Shown here piece by piece: positions 33,356 through 43,375 of a DNA stretch of 64,000 nt. Every line of letters begins with the position of its first letter. Positions within the stretch are counted from its first letter, which is position 1. This DNA is from JBBSNV01 sp964458605 (GTDB lineage: Bacteria; Pseudomonadota; Alphaproteobacteria; Reyranellales; JAQSWP01): NCBI GenBank assembly GCA_964458605.1, contig CAYWLS010000013.1, forward strand, positions 46,880 through 110,879, in the 5' to 3' direction. The translations under genes were made by a program, and so were the position numbers. A model generated the notes under the pieces. The model made no database searches, was not told the origin of the DNA, and saw only the letters and a list, made by a program, of their open reading frames with translations.

Positions 33356-34351
33356 TCAGGCCACGCCGGCGCGCAGGCAGTCGTGCATATGGATGATGCC
33401 GACCGCGCGGCCGTCTTCGACGGCGACCAGGGAGGTGATGTTGGCGCTGTTCATCAGGCCCAGCGCCTCGGCCGCCAAGGCCTGGGGCCGGATGGTCCTG
33501 GGATTGGCCGTCATCACGGCGCGCGCCGGGAGCTGCAGCAGGCCCCCGCGCATGTGCCGGCGCAGGTCGCCATCGGTGACGATGCCCAGCAGGCGTCGAT
33601 CGGCGTCGATCACGCAAACGCAGCCGAAACTCTTGGCCGTCATGACGAGCAAGGCTTCGGCCATCGGCGTGTCGGGACCGCAGACCGGCAACTGCGCGCC
33701 GCCATGCATCAGATCGGCGACCCGCAGCAGGTGCCGGCCCAGATGCCCACCCGGATGCAGGATCTGGAAATCTTCCTGGCTAAAGCCGCGCCGGTCGAGC
33801 AGCGCCACGGCCAGCGCATCGCCCAGCGCCAGCATGGCGGTGGTCGAGGTGGTGGGAGCCAGGCCAAGCGGGCAGGCTTCGGCCATCGGCGGCAGGATCA
33901 GCGTCACGTCGGATTGCTCGCCCAGCACGCTCTGCGGCTTGGCGGTGATGCCGATCAGCGGGATCGAGAAGCGCCTGGTATAGGCGATCAGGTCGGCCAG
34001 CTCGGCGGTCTCGCCCGAATTGGACAGCGCCAGCACCGCGTCGTGACGCGTGATCATGCCAAGATCGCCATGCGAGGCTTCGCCGGGATGCACGAATTGC
34101 GACGGCGTGCCGGTGGAGGCGAAGGTCGCGGCCAGCTTGCGGCCGACATGGCCGCTCTTGCCCATGCCGCTGACCACCACCCGGCCCCGGCCGGCTGCGG
34201 CAGCCAGCAGATCGAGCGCCGCGGTAAATGGCTCGCCCAGCATCCCGATCAGACCCCGCACGGCCTCGGCTTCGAGCTCCAGCACGCGGCGCGCCGCCGC
34301 CAGATCGGCGGGCAAAGTCGGCGTGGCGCCGGTTTTGGGCTTGGTCTGCAT
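33356..34351 (-). CDS. kdsD: Arabinose-5-phosphate isomerase
   Basis: This enzyme (KdsD/KpsF/GutQ family) makes D-arabinose 5-phosphate, the precursor of Kdo in LPS. Of 331 residues, an N-terminal SIS domain has VVVSGMGKSGHVGRK, the STGTPSQFVHPGEASHGDLG segment with active-site residues, and ALSNSGETAEL. Two CBS repeats follow (VADLMHGGAQLPV and ARAVMTANPRTIRP). The start is the ATG at 34351. It begins the block kdsD-lptC-lptA-lptB, which joins Kdo supply with LPS export. Confidence 0.95.
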   Translation of the reverse strand: MQTKPKTGATPTLPADLAAARRVLELEAEAVRGLIGMLGEPFTAALDLLAAAAGRGRVVVSGMGKSGHVGRKLAATFASTGTPSQFVHPGEASHGDLGMITRHDAVLALSNSGETAELADLIAYTRRFSIPLIGITAKPQSVLGEQSDVTLILPPMAEACPLGLAPTTSTTAMLALGDALAVALLDRRGFSQEDFQILHPGGHLGRHLLRVADLMHGGAQLPVCGPDTPMAEALLVMTAKSFGCVCVIDADRRLLGIVTDGDLRRHMRGGLLQLPARAVMTANPRTIRPQALAAEALGLMNSANITSLVAVEDGRAVGIIHMHDCLRAGVA

Positions 34352-34550
34352 CGCTCGGCTTGGCTGACGTTGCTGGGGGCGCAAAGCTCGGGAAAGCTTA
34401 AACCGGGACGCCCGGCTTGTGCAAATTTCGCGCCAAATCGGAAAATCCCGCAGGAACATGGCAAAAGCGGGGCAGGCAGAACGTCAAATCCGCGGTTTTC
34501 CTCCGCGCGACCAATGCGCGCGGGGTGTCGGACCACCGCAGCCCAGCCCT

Positions 34551-35162
34551 TCAATGGGCGAAGATGTCGATCTCCGGCCAGCCCAGCAGGTCGAGCTCGG
34601 CGCGCCACGGCAGGAAGCGGAAGCAGGACTGGGCCAGTTCGCTGCGGCCTTCGCGCGCCAGCATGGTGTCCAGCTTGCGCTTGAGCGCATGCAGGTGCAG
34701 CACGTCGGACGCGGCGTAGGCGAGTTGCTCGGGCGTGAGATCGGTCGCGCCCCAGTCCGAGCTCTGCTGCTGCTTGCTGAGGTCGACGTTCAACAGCTCC
34801 TTGCACAGGTCCTTCAGCCCATGACGGTCGGTGAAGGTGCGCACCAGCTTGGAGGCGATCTTGGTGCAGTAGAGCGGCTGGGTGTCGACGCGCAGATAGT
34901 GCTTCAGCACGGCGACATCGAAGCGGGCGAAATGGAAGATCTTCAGGCAGTCGGGATCGGCCAGCAGCTTCTTGAGATTCGGCGCGCCATATTCGCCAGC
35001 CCGCAGCTGCACCAGATGGCAGTTGCCGTCGCCGGCGCTGAGCTGCACCAGGCACAGCCGGTCCCGATGCGGATTGAGGCCCATCGTCTCGGTGTCGATG
35101 GCGACGCTGGACCCGAAGCTCACGCCCTCGGGCAGATCGCCGATATGCAGATGGTTGGCCAA
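34551..35162 (-). CDS. rnd: Ribonuclease D, short form
   Basis: A 203-residue 3'-5' exoribonuclease of the DEDD family, for maturation of tRNA 3' ends. VAIDTETMGL carries the first Asp and Glu, FHFARFDVAVL the next Asp, and YAASDVLHL the last Asp with Tyr. The HRDC domains of E. coli RNase D are missing, as is usual in alphaproteobacteria. The start is taken as the TTG at 35162, because GGAAGGA lies 6 bases upstream and the open frame beyond it runs through the terminator of tRNA-Leu. Confidence 0.9.
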   Translation of the reverse strand: MANHLHIGDLPEGVSFGSSVAIDTETMGLNPHRDRLCLVQLSAGDGNCHLVQLRAGEYGAPNLKKLLADPDCLKIFHFARFDVAVLKHYLRVDTQPLYCTKIASKLVRTFTDRHGLKDLCKELLNVDLSKQQQSSDWGATDLTPEQLAYAASDVLHLHALKRKLDTMLAREGRSELAQSCFRFLPWRAELDLLGWPEIDIFAH

Positions 35163-35181
35163 ACCGGTGTCCTTCCCCTTC

Positions 35182-35211
35182 AAAAAGCAACGGCCGACCC
35201 GGAGGTCGGCC
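35182..35211 (-). terminator. Rho-independent terminator of tRNA-Leu
   Basis: On the minus strand GGCCGACC and GGTCGGCC form an 8-bp perfect stem around TCCG, followed by GTTGCTTTTTG. It lies between tRNA-Leu and rnd and marks the end of the tRNA transcript. Confidence 0.85.
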
Positions 35212-35229
35212 GCAAGCTTAGTCATGCGA

Positions 35230-35314
35230 TGGTGCCCAGGAAAGGACTCGAACCTTCACGCCTCGCGGCACAGGTACCTGAAACCTGCGCGTCTACCAAT
35301 TCCGCCACCTGGGC
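35230..35314 (-). tRNA. tRNA-Leu (CAG)
   Basis: An 85-base class II tRNA with a long variable arm. The acceptor stem is GCCCAGG with CCTGGGC, and the D arm contains GGCGGAATTGGTAGACGC. The anticodon arm is CAGGT-TTCAGGT-ACCTG with anticodon CAG; the T loop is GGTTCGAGTCC. The 3' CCA is encoded. Confidence 0.97.
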
Positions 35315-35557
35315 CCAGGAAGCGACAGGCCGAAGCCTGCCCGGTAGTTCCACGAGCCTGAATGGCCCGCGGGGCGCCTTCGGTAAAGCCCTTGCTGCGG
35401 CTTGTCAATAGCCGCGCGAAAGCCGCGGCGAGCAAGCCGCCGGCGCGCCGCATCCGGCCGCGCCCGCGCGGACCGGCGGCGGGCGGCAACAGGGTGGCTT
35501 TTCATCGGCCGGCGGCTGGGCGATAGTCCGGCCCGTCAACGGCATAGGGGATTGGAC

Positions 35558-36517
35558 ATGGCGCAGCGTCTGGCGACCGTCTTCGGCGGATCGGGCTTCA
35601 TCGGTCGCAATGTCGTGCGGCTGCTGGCGCGTCAGGGCTGGCGGGTGCGCGCCGCGGTGCGCCGGCCCGAATGGGCCGCCTTCCTGCAGCCGATGGGCGA
35701 TGTCGGCCAGATCGGCCTGGTCCAGGCCAATATCCGCAACGCCGCCTCGGTGGCGGCGGCGGTGGCCGGAGCCGACGCGGTGGTCAATGCCGTGGGCATC
35801 TATTTCCAGCGCGGCAAGCAGCGCTTCGACGCCGTGCATGTCGAGGGCGCCCGCCATATCGGCGGCGCCAGCGCCGCCGCCGGGGTCAAAAGCCTGGTGC
35901 ATATTTCCGGCCTGGGCGGCGACGAGAACGACAGCAATTCCCATTTCGTGCGCTCCAAGGCCGGCGCCGAACAGGCGATCCGCCAGACCTTTCCCGCCGC
36001 CGCGATCCTGCGGCCCAGCGTGGTGTTCGGCCCCGGCGACGCCTTCTTCAACAACCTGGCGGCGGCCGGCCGCATGCTGCCCTTCATGCCGGCGGTGGGC
36101 GGCGACCACACCAAGTTCCAGCCGGTCTATGTCGGCGACGTGGCGGCCGCCGTGCTGGCCTGCCTCGACGATCCGGCCACGGCGGGCCAGACCTACGAGC
36201 TGGGCGGGGCCCAAATCTACACCATGCGGCAACTGGCCGAGCTGGTGCTGCGCGCCACCGGCCGCACCAACAAGCGAGTGTGCTACGCCCCCTTCGCCCT
36301 GACCAAGCTGGCCGGGTTGGTGGGCCAGTTCCTGCCGCGCCCGCCGATCACCTTCGACCAGGCCTATATGCTGGAAAAGGACAGTCTGGTGCATCCCGGC
36401 CTGCCCGGCCTGCAAGAGCTGGGCATCACCCCGACCGCCGCCGAAGTGATCCTGCCGGCCTATCTGGAGCGCTTCCGGCCCGCGGGCAGCTACAGCCCCA
36501 CCGCCGCCGAATCCTGA
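35558..36517 (+). CDS. Complex I NDUFA9-like NAD(P)-binding protein
   Basis: An atypical short-chain dehydrogenase of 319 residues, similar to NDUFA9 of respiratory complex I. TVFGGSGFIGRNVVRLL is the nucleotide-binding motif. LVHISGLGGDENDSNS and HFVRSKAGAEQAIR replace the usual Ser-Tyr-Lys catalytic set, which is characteristic of the group, and PSVVFGPGDAFFNNL is well conserved. A structural or assembly role, possibly with bound NADPH, is inferred from the family. It stands alone between tRNA-Leu and gltD. Confidence 0.88.
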   Translation: MAQRLATVFGGSGFIGRNVVRLLARQGWRVRAAVRRPEWAAFLQPMGDVGQIGLVQANIRNAASVAAAVAGADAVVNAVGIYFQRGKQRFDAVHVEGARHIGGASAAAGVKSLVHISGLGGDENDSNSHFVRSKAGAEQAIRQTFPAAAILRPSVVFGPGDAFFNNLAAAGRMLPFMPAVGGDHTKFQPVYVGDVAAAVLACLDDPATAGQTYELGGAQIYTMRQLAELVLRATGRTNKRVCYAPFALTKLAGLVGQFLPRPPITFDQAYMLEKDSLVHPGLPGLQELGITPTAAEVILPAYLERFRPAGSYSPTAAES

Positions 36518-36740
36518 AATTTCACGCCTAAGGCTACATCAACGGGCGATTTTAGCGGAAAAATTAGTACCATTTCGGATCTAATAGGAAAATGCCGAAG
36601 CAAAAAAGCAGGAATGTGATTCAGATTCCGCTTTTCGGACCGCAAAATATGTCAGATAACTTGTCCTATATTCGACAGGGGGCATGATGCTGCCGTAAGG
36701 CATTGAATTCCCAGCATCCCGGCCCCGAAGGGAGCGCGGT

Positions 36741-38180
36741 ATGGCCGAGCGGATGCTGAAATTCGTCACCCAGGCGCAGCAAATGCCCGAGAAGCGGCAG
36801 GCCGCGCAGCGCGTGCATGACTTCGACGAGATTTACCGCGAATTCGCCCAGGAAAAGGCCGCCGAGCAGGCCGCGCGCTGCTCCCAATGCGGCGTGCCGT
36901 TCTGCCAGATCCATTGTCCGCTGGGCAACCACATCCCCGACTGGCTGAAGCTCACCGCCGAGGGGCGGCTGGAGGAGGCCTACGAGCTGGCGTCCTCGAC
37001 CAACAACATGCCGGAGATCTGCGGCCGCATCTGCCCGCAGGACCGGTTGTGCGAAGGCAATTGCGTGATCGAGAAGGGCTTCGACTCGGTCACCATCGGC
37101 TCGGTCGAGAAGTTCATCACCGACACCGCCTTCGAGCGCGGCTGGGTGCGCGCCGCCAAGCCCCGGCGCGAGCTGAAGCATTCGGTCGGCATCGTCGGCG
37201 CCGGCCCCGCCGGCATGGCCGCGGCCGAGCAGCTAAGGCGCAAGGGCTACCAGGTGCATGTCTATGACCGCTACGACCGGGTCGGCGGCCTGCTGATCTA
37301 CGGCATCCCCAATTTCAAGCTGGAGAAGGAAATCGTCGAACGCCGCGCCCGGCTGCTGGCCGAGGGCGGCATAAAGTTCCATCTCAATTTCACCGTCGGC
37401 AAGGATGCCAGCCTCGACGAGCTGCGCGCCCGGCACGACGCCATCCTGATCGCCACCGGCGTCTACAAGGCGCGCGACGTGCAGGTGCCGGGCAGCGGGC
37501 TGGCCGACATCGTGCCGGCGCTCGACTATCTCACCGCCTCCAACCGCAAGGGCCTGGGCGACGCCGTGCCGGAATTCGACTGCGGCGCGCTCGACGCGCG
37601 CGGCAAGAAGGTGGTGGTGATCGGCGGCGGCGACACGGCGATGGACTGCGTGCGCACCGCGGTGCGCCAGGGTGCAACGTCGGTGCAGTGCCTCTATCGC
37701 CGCGATCGCGCCAACATGCCGGGCTCGCTGCGCGAGGTGAAGCATGCCGAGGAAGAAGGCGTCGAGTTCGTCTGGCTGGCCGCGCCCAAGGCGTTTCTCG
37801 GCGACGATAAGGTGAGCGGCGTGCGCGCCGCGCGCATCCATCTGGGCGTGGCCGACGCTACCGGCCGGCAGACGCCGCAGGAGATCGCCGGCGCCGATTT
37901 CACCCTCGACGCCGACCTGGCGATCAAGGCGCTGGGCTTCGATCCCGACGACATGGCGGCGATGACGGGCCGCGCCGATCTGGGCGTGACCCGCTGGGGC
38001 ACGCTGAAGATCAACCATCGCAGCATGATGACCTCGCTCGACGGCGTGTTCGCCGCCGGCGACATCGTGCGCGGCGCCTCGCTGGTGGTATGGGCGGTGC
38101 GCGACGGCCGCGACGCCGCCGAGCAGATCGACCGCTACATCGCCGCCCGCGCCAAGGCCGCGCCGGCGGCCGCCGAGTAG
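36741..38180 (+). CDS. gltD: Glutamate synthase (NADPH) small chain
   Basis: The beta subunit that passes electrons from NADPH to GltB. It has 479 residues. The N-terminal region holds the cysteines for two 4Fe-4S clusters (CSQCGVPFCQIHCPLG and CGRICPQDRLCEGNC). VGIVGAGPAGMAAAEQL is the FAD site and VVVIGGGDTAMDCVRT the NADPH site. The AT-rich 220 bases upstream probably contain its promoter; GAAGGGAG is the ribosome-binding site. It is followed by a GST gene and then gltB. Confidence 0.96.
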   Translation: MAERMLKFVTQAQQMPEKRQAAQRVHDFDEIYREFAQEKAAEQAARCSQCGVPFCQIHCPLGNHIPDWLKLTAEGRLEEAYELASSTNNMPEICGRICPQDRLCEGNCVIEKGFDSVTIGSVEKFITDTAFERGWVRAAKPRRELKHSVGIVGAGPAGMAAAEQLRRKGYQVHVYDRYDRVGGLLIYGIPNFKLEKEIVERRARLLAEGGIKFHLNFTVGKDASLDELRARHDAILIATGVYKARDVQVPGSGLADIVPALDYLTASNRKGLGDAVPEFDCGALDARGKKVVVIGGGDTAMDCVRTAVRQGATSVQCLYRRDRANMPGSLREVKHAEEEGVEFVWLAAPKAFLGDDKVSGVRAARIHLGVADATGRQTPQEIAGADFTLDADLAIKALGFDPDDMAAMTGRADLGVTRWGTLKINHRSMMTSLDGVFAAGDIVRGASLVVWAVRDGRDAAEQIDRYIAARAKAAPAAAE

Positions 38181-38199
38181 CGCGCCCCCCGGAACGACC

Positions 38200-38823
38200 A
38201 TGATCACGCTCTACGACTTCCTGCCTTCGGGCAATGGCTACAAGGTGCGCCTGCTGCTGACCCAGCTCGGCATTCCCTATCGCCTGGTCCAGCTCGAGAT
38301 CTTCCAGGGCGCCACCCGCACGCCGCAATTCCTGGCGCGCAATCCGATCGGCCGCATCCCGACCGTCGAATTCGAGGACGGCAGCCACCTGGCCGAATCG
38401 GGCGCGCTGCTGTGGTACTTCGCCGAGGGCACCAAGTTCATGCCGGCAACCCGGCTGGAACGGGCGCAGACCCTGCAATGGATGTTCTTCGAGCAATACA
38501 GCCACGAGCCCTATATCGCCGTGGTGCGGGCGTGGAAGCATGTGGTCGGCGGCCAGCTCACCGAGCTGCAGCGAATGGAGCTGCCCGAACGCGCGCGGCG
38601 CGGCTACCAGGCGCTCGACGTCATGGAGGGCCATCTGGCCCGGCATCGGTTCTTCGTCGGCGACCGCTACGGCCTGGCCGACATCGCGCTCTATGCCTAC
38701 ACCCATGTGGCGCCTGAGGGCGAATTCGACCTCGGCCGCTATCCCAACATAGGCGCCTGGCTGGATCGCGTATCCGGCCAGCCCAACCACATCGCCATCA
38801 CCGACGCGCGCAGCGCCCCATGA
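38200..38823 (+). CDS. Glutathione S-transferase family protein
   Basis: A 207-residue cytosolic GST. The thioredoxin-like N-terminal domain reads ITLYDFLPSGNGYKVRLLL, with Ser or Asn in place of a catalytic Cys, and contains the glutathione-binding NPIGRIPTVEF and DGSHLAESGALLWY. The helical C-terminal domain ends with GDRYGLADIALYAYTHVA. It lies between gltD and gltB, 19 bases after gltD and overlapping gltB by 4 bases, so it is part of the glutamate synthase operon. The role there is unknown. Confidence 0.9.
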   Translation: MITLYDFLPSGNGYKVRLLLTQLGIPYRLVQLEIFQGATRTPQFLARNPIGRIPTVEFEDGSHLAESGALLWYFAEGTKFMPATRLERAQTLQWMFFEQYSHEPYIAVVRAWKHVVGGQLTELQRMELPERARRGYQALDVMEGHLARHRFFVGDRYGLADIALYAYTHVAPEGEFDLGRYPNIGAWLDRVSGQPNHIAITDARSAP

Positions 38824-41800
38824 CCGCGCATCACGAGGTTTACATGAACACCATCGAACAATACCGGCGCGAAGCGGCTTTCCTCGAACGGCACGGCCTC
38901 TACCGCCGCAGCGACGAGCACGATGCCTGCGGCGTCGGGCTGGTCGCGGCGCTGGACGGCAAGGCGCGGCGCGAGGTGGTGCAGACCGGCATCGATGCGC
39001 TGCGCTCGCTGTGGCATCGCGGCGCGGTCGATGCCGACGGCAAGACCGGCGACGGCGCCGGCATCCATGTCGAGATCCCGCAGGATTTCTTCAAGGAACA
39101 TATCCGCCATACCGGCCACGAGCCCAAGATCGGCCGGCTGGCGGTCGGCATGGTGTTCCTGCCGCGCACCGACCTGGCGGCGCAGGAGCGCTGCCGCACC
39201 ATCGTCGAGACCGAGATCCTGAATTACGGCCACACCATCTATGGCTGGCGCCAGGTGCCGGTCGACATCTCGGTGATCGGCGAGAAGGCCAATGCCACGC
39301 GGCCCGAGATCGAGCAGATCATGATCGCCAACCACCTGGGGGTGGAGAACCGCGACTTCGAGCGCCAGCTCTTTATCATCCGCCGCCGCATCGAGCGCGC
39401 GGTGCTGGCGGCCAACATCACCGATTTCTACATCTGCTCGCTGAGCTGCCGCTCGGTGATCTACAAGGGCATGTTCCTGGCCGAGCACCTGGCCGAGTTC
39501 TACCCCGACCTCAAGGACGAGCGCTTCGTGTCGCGCTTCGCCGTGTTCCACCAGCGCTATTCGACCAACACCTTCCCGACCTGGCGGCTGGCGCAGCCGT
39601 TCCGCATCCTGGCCCATAACGGGGAGATCAACACCCTGCTGGGCAACATCAACTGGATGAAGAGCCACGAGACGCGGCTGGGCCAGGCGGTATTCGGCAA
39701 GGACATCGAGGATCTCAAGCCGGTGATCCAGCCGGGCGGGTCCGATTCGGCGGCGCTCGACAACGTGTTCGAGCTGCTGATCCGCGCCGGCCGACCGCTG
39801 CCCATGGCCAAGACCATGATGATCCCGGAGGCGTGGTCGGAGAACACCACCATCCCCGATAGCTGGCGGGCGATGTATTCCTACGTCAACGCCGTGATGG
39901 AGCCGTGGGACGGGCCGGCGGCGATCGCGGCCTGCGCCGGTCGCTGGGTGCTGGCCGGGCTGGACCGCAACGGCCTGCGGCCGATGCGCTACACCATCAC
40001 CTCCGACGATCTGCTGATCTGCGGCTCCGAATCGGGACTGGTGTGGCTGGACGACGGACGCATCGTCGAGAAGGGCCGGCTCGGGCCGGGCCAGATGATC
40101 GCCGTCGATATCGAGAGCGCCAGGCTCTATCGCGACGCCGAGCTCAAGGACATGCTGGCTGCCGGCAAGCCTTACGCCGAATGGCGCCATCGCACCGTGG
40201 CGCTGGACAGCCTGATCCGCTCGGCCAAGCCGGCCGCGCCGCGCAACGACCGCGCCGCCTTGCGCCAGCACCAGGTGGCGGTGGGCTGGAGCATCGAAGA
40301 CCTGGAGATGCTGCTGCATCCCATGGTCGAGGACGCCAAGGAAGCGGTCGGCTCGATGGGCGACGATACGCCGATCGCGGTGCTGTCGCAGCATTATCGC
40401 GGCCTGCACCATTTCTTCCGGCAGAATTTCAGCCAGGTCACCAACCCGCCGATCGACTCGCTGCGCGAGCGGCGCGTGATGTCGCTGCGCACAAGGCTGG
40501 GCAATCTGGGCAACATCCTGGACGAATCGGCCGACCAGTGCGAGCTGCTGCAGCTCGAATCGCCGGTGCTGTCGACCGCCGAGTTCAACGCCATGCGCAA
40601 ATACATGGCCGACACCGCGGTCGAGATCGATTGCACGTTCAGCGTCGAAGAGGGCAACCCCTCGGGCGGCGAGCACGCGCTGCGCGATGCGCTTTCCCGC
40701 ATCCGCCAGGAAGCGGAAGACGGCGTGCGCGGCGGCTGCCTGCACGTCATCCTGACCGACCAGAACATGGGACCGGCGCGCGCGCCGATCCCGATGATCC
40801 TGGCCGCCGGCGCGGTGCATTCGCACCTGGTGCGCCAGTCGCTGCGCACCTTCACCTCGCTCAACGTGCGCACCGCCGAATGCCTGGACGTGCATTTCGT
40901 CGCCGTGCTTATCGGCGTCGGCGCCACCACCGTCAACGCCTACCTGGCCGAGGAATCGGTGATCGACCGCGCCGCGCGCGGGTTGTTCGGCAAGCTGCCG
41001 CTCGAGCAGTGCATCAGGAACTACAAGAAGGCGCTCGACGAGGGCATGCTGAAGATCATGTCCAAGATGGGCATCGCCGTGATCAGCTCCTATCGCGGCG
41101 GCTACAATTTCGAGGCGCTGGGTCTCAGCCGCGCCCTGGTGGCCGAATATTTCCCCGGCATGCCCTCGCGCATCTCCGGCATCGGCCTGATCGGCATCCA
41201 GCAAAAGGTGCTGGAGCTGCATGAAAAGGCCTGGGACCGGGACGTCGCCACCCTGCCGGTGGGCGGCTTCTACCGCTATCGCCGCGGCGGCGAGGCCCAT
41301 GCCTATGAAGGTTCGCTGATCCACACCCTGCAACAGGCGGTCGCCACCGAATCCTATGGCGCCTACAAGCGCTACAGCGACGGCGTGCGCAGCCTGCCGC
41401 CGATCAATTTGCGCGACCTGCTCGACTTCAAGCCGGGCAAGGGCCCGGTCTCGGTCGACGAGGTCGAATCGATCACCGAGATCAGGAAGCGCCTGGTGGC
41501 GCCGGGCATCTCGCTGGGCGCGCTGTCGCCGGAGGCGCACGAGACCCTGTCGATCGCCATGAACCGGATCGGCGCGCGCTCCGATTCCGGCGAGGGCGGC
41601 GAGGATCCGGCGCGCTACCGGCCGCGGCCCAACGGCGACAACCCCTCCTCCGCCATCAAGCAGGTGGCGTCGGGCCGCTTCGGCGTCACCGCCGAATATC
41701 TCAACAGTTGCCGCGAGCTGGAGATTAAGGTGGCGCAGGGCGCCAAGCCGGGCGAAGGCGGCCAGTTGCCGGGCATCAAGGTGACCTCGCTGATCGCGCG

Positions 41801-43373
41801 GCTGCGCCATGCCACGCCGGGCGTGACCCTGATCAGCCCGCCGCCGCATCACGACATCTATTCGATCGAAGATCTGGCGCAGCTGATCTACGACCTCAAG
41901 CAGATCAACCCCGACGCCAAGGTGTGCGTGAAGCTGGTGGCGCGTTCGGGCATCGGCACCATCGCCGCCGGCGTCGCGAAAGCAAAAGCCGACGTGATCC
42001 TGATCTCCGGCCATAGCGGCGGCACCGGCGCCTCGCCCCAGTCGAGCATCAAGTATGCCGGCATCCCCTGGGAGATGGGCCTGTCGGAAGCACACCAGGT
42101 GCTGACGCTCAACCGGCTGCGCGACAAGGTGGTGCTGCGCACCGATGGCGGGCTGAAGACCGGCCGCGACATCGTCATCGCCGCCATGCTGGGCGCCGAG
42201 GAGTTCGGCCTGGGCACTTCCTCGCTGGTGGCGATGGGCTGCATCCTGGTGCGGCAGTGCCATTCCAACACCTGCCCGGTGGGCGTGTGCAGCCAGTTGC
42301 CCGAGCTGCGCGCCAAGTTCGACGGCACGCCGGAGAAGGTGGTCAACCTGTTCAGCTTCGTGGCCGAGGAGGTGCGCGAGATCCTGGCGCAGCTCGGCTT
42401 CCGGTCCTTGAAGGACGTGATCGGCCGCTCCGACCTGCTGGCCCAGGTCAGCCGCGGCGCGGGCTATCTCGACGACCTCGACCTCAACCCGCTGCTGGCG
42501 CGGGCCGATGCCGGCAGCGAGGCGCGCTATTGCACGGTCGAGGGGCGCAACGAGGTGCCCGACACGCTCGACGCGCAGATGATCAAGGATGCCGGGCCGC
42601 TGTTCCGCGACCGCGAGAAGATGCAGTTGCAGTACAACGTGCGCAACACGCATCGCGCCGTCGGTACCCGCATGTCGGCGATGATCACCCGCAAATACGG
42701 CATGACCGGCCTGCCGGCCGATCACCTGACCGTGCGGCTGCGCGGCTCGGCCGGCCAGTCCCTGGGCGCGTTCGCCGTGCAGGGCGTGAAGCTGGAAGTG
42801 TTCGGCGACGCCAACGACTATGTCGGCAAGGGATTGTCGGGCGGCACAATCGTGGTGCGGCCGATGGTGTCGAGCAAGCTGGTCAGCAACCGCAACACCA
42901 TCATCGGCAACACCGTGCTGTACGGCGCCACTGCCGGCAAGCTGTTCGCCGCCGGCCAGGCGGGCGAGCGCTTTGCCGTGCGCAACTCCGGCGCCAGCGC
43001 GGTGATCGAGGGCAGCGGCTCGAATGCCTGCGAATACATGACCGGCGGCACGGTGGTGATCCTGGGCGCGACCGGCTCGAACTTCGGCGCCGGCATGACC
43101 GGCGGCATGGCCTTCGTCTACGACCCGGACGAGCAGTTCGCGGTGCGGCTCAATCCCGACACGGCGATCGCCCAGCGCATCGAGACGCCGTATTGGGAGA
43201 GCTGGTGCCACGACCTGATCGCCCAGCACGTCGCCGCCACCAACTCCTTGCACGCCGCCAAGCTGCTCAACGACTGGGGCCGCGAGAAGGCCAGGTTCTG
43301 GCAGGTGGTGCCGAAGGAGATGATCGACCGGCTGGAGAATCCGGTGACGCTCGATCGTGCCAGGCGCGCCTGA
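38820..43373 (+). CDS. gltB: Glutamate synthase (NADPH) large chain
   Basis: The alpha subunit makes glutamate from glutamine and 2-oxoglutarate. The domains of the 1517-residue chain run in order. First is the Ntn glutaminase with Cys37 in EHDACGVGLV, released by removal of a 36-residue propeptide. Then come the central domain and the FMN-binding synthase domain with GHSGGTGASPQSS. CHSNTCPVGVC and the preceding Cys hold the 3Fe-4S cluster. The C-terminal beta-helix has repeats like GGTIVVRP and GGTVVILGATG. The ATG at 38844 behind GAGG is an alternative start. It ends 2 bases from the convergent neighbour. Confidence 0.97.
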   Translation: MTAHHEVYMNTIEQYRREAAFLERHGLYRRSDEHDACGVGLVAALDGKARREVVQTGIDALRSLWHRGAVDADGKTGDGAGIHVEIPQDFFKEHIRHTGHEPKIGRLAVGMVFLPRTDLAAQERCRTIVETEILNYGHTIYGWRQVPVDISVIGEKANATRPEIEQIMIANHLGVENRDFERQLFIIRRRIERAVLAANITDFYICSLSCRSVIYKGMFLAEHLAEFYPDLKDERFVSRFAVFHQRYSTNTFPTWRLAQPFRILAHNGEINTLLGNINWMKSHETRLGQAVFGKDIEDLKPVIQPGGSDSAALDNVFELLIRAGRPLPMAKTMMIPEAWSENTTIPDSWRAMYSYVNAVMEPWDGPAAIAACAGRWVLAGLDRNGLRPMRYTITSDDLLICGSESGLVWLDDGRIVEKGRLGPGQMIAVDIESARLYRDAELKDMLAAGKPYAEWRHRTVALDSLIRSAKPAAPRNDRAALRQHQVAVGWSIEDLEMLLHPMVEDAKEAVGSMGDDTPIAVLSQHYRGLHHFFRQNFSQVTNPPIDSLRERRVMSLRTRLGNLGNILDESADQCELLQLESPVLSTAEFNAMRKYMADTAVEIDCTFSVEEGNPSGGEHALRDALSRIRQEAEDGVRGGCLHVILTDQNMGPARAPIPMILAAGAVHSHLVRQSLRTFTSLNVRTAECLDVHFVAVLIGVGATTVNAYLAEESVIDRAARGLFGKLPLEQCIRNYKKALDEGMLKIMSKMGIAVISSYRGGYNFEALGLSRALVAEYFPGMPSRISGIGLIGIQQKVLELHEKAWDRDVATLPVGGFYRYRRGGEAHAYEGSLIHTLQQAVATESYGAYKRYSDGVRSLPPINLRDLLDFKPGKGPVSVDEVESITEIRKRLVAPGISLGALSPEAHETLSIAMNRIGARSDSGEGGEDPARYRPRPNGDNPSSAIKQVASGRFGVTAEYLNSCRELEIKVAQGAKPGEGGQLPGIKVTSLIARLRHATPGVTLISPPPHHDIYSIEDLAQLIYDLKQINPDAKVCVKLVARSGIGTIAAGVAKAKADVILISGHSGGTGASPQSSIKYAGIPWEMGLSEAHQVLTLNRLRDKVVLRTDGGLKTGRDIVIAAMLGAEEFGLGTSSLVAMGCILVRQCHSNTCPVGVCSQLPELRAKFDGTPEKVVNLFSFVAEEVREILAQLGFRSLKDVIGRSDLLAQVSRGAGYLDDLDLNPLLARADAGSEARYCTVEGRNEVPDTLDAQMIKDAGPLFRDREKMQLQYNVRNTHRAVGTRMSAMITRKYGMTGLPADHLTVRLRGSAGQSLGAFAVQGVKLEVFGDANDYVGKGLSGGTIVVRPMVSSKLVSNRNTIIGNTVLYGATAGKLFAAGQAGERFAVRNSGASAVIEGSGSNACEYMTGGTVVILGATGSNFGAGMTGGMAFVYDPDEQFAVRLNPDTAIAQRIETPYWESWCHDLIAQHVAATNSLHAAKLLNDWGREKARFWQVVPKEMIDRLENPVTLDRARRA

Positions 43374-43375
43374 GC

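Noticed and set aside
34551..35225. Longer start for RNase D at 35225
   Set aside because: The extra codons run through the rho-independent terminator of tRNA-Leu, and a good ribosome-binding site points to the TTG at 35162.
36518..36740. Sigma-54 promoter upstream of gltD
   Set aside because: No GG and GC pair at -24/-12 spacing was found; the A+T-rich gap is only a likely place for a promoter.
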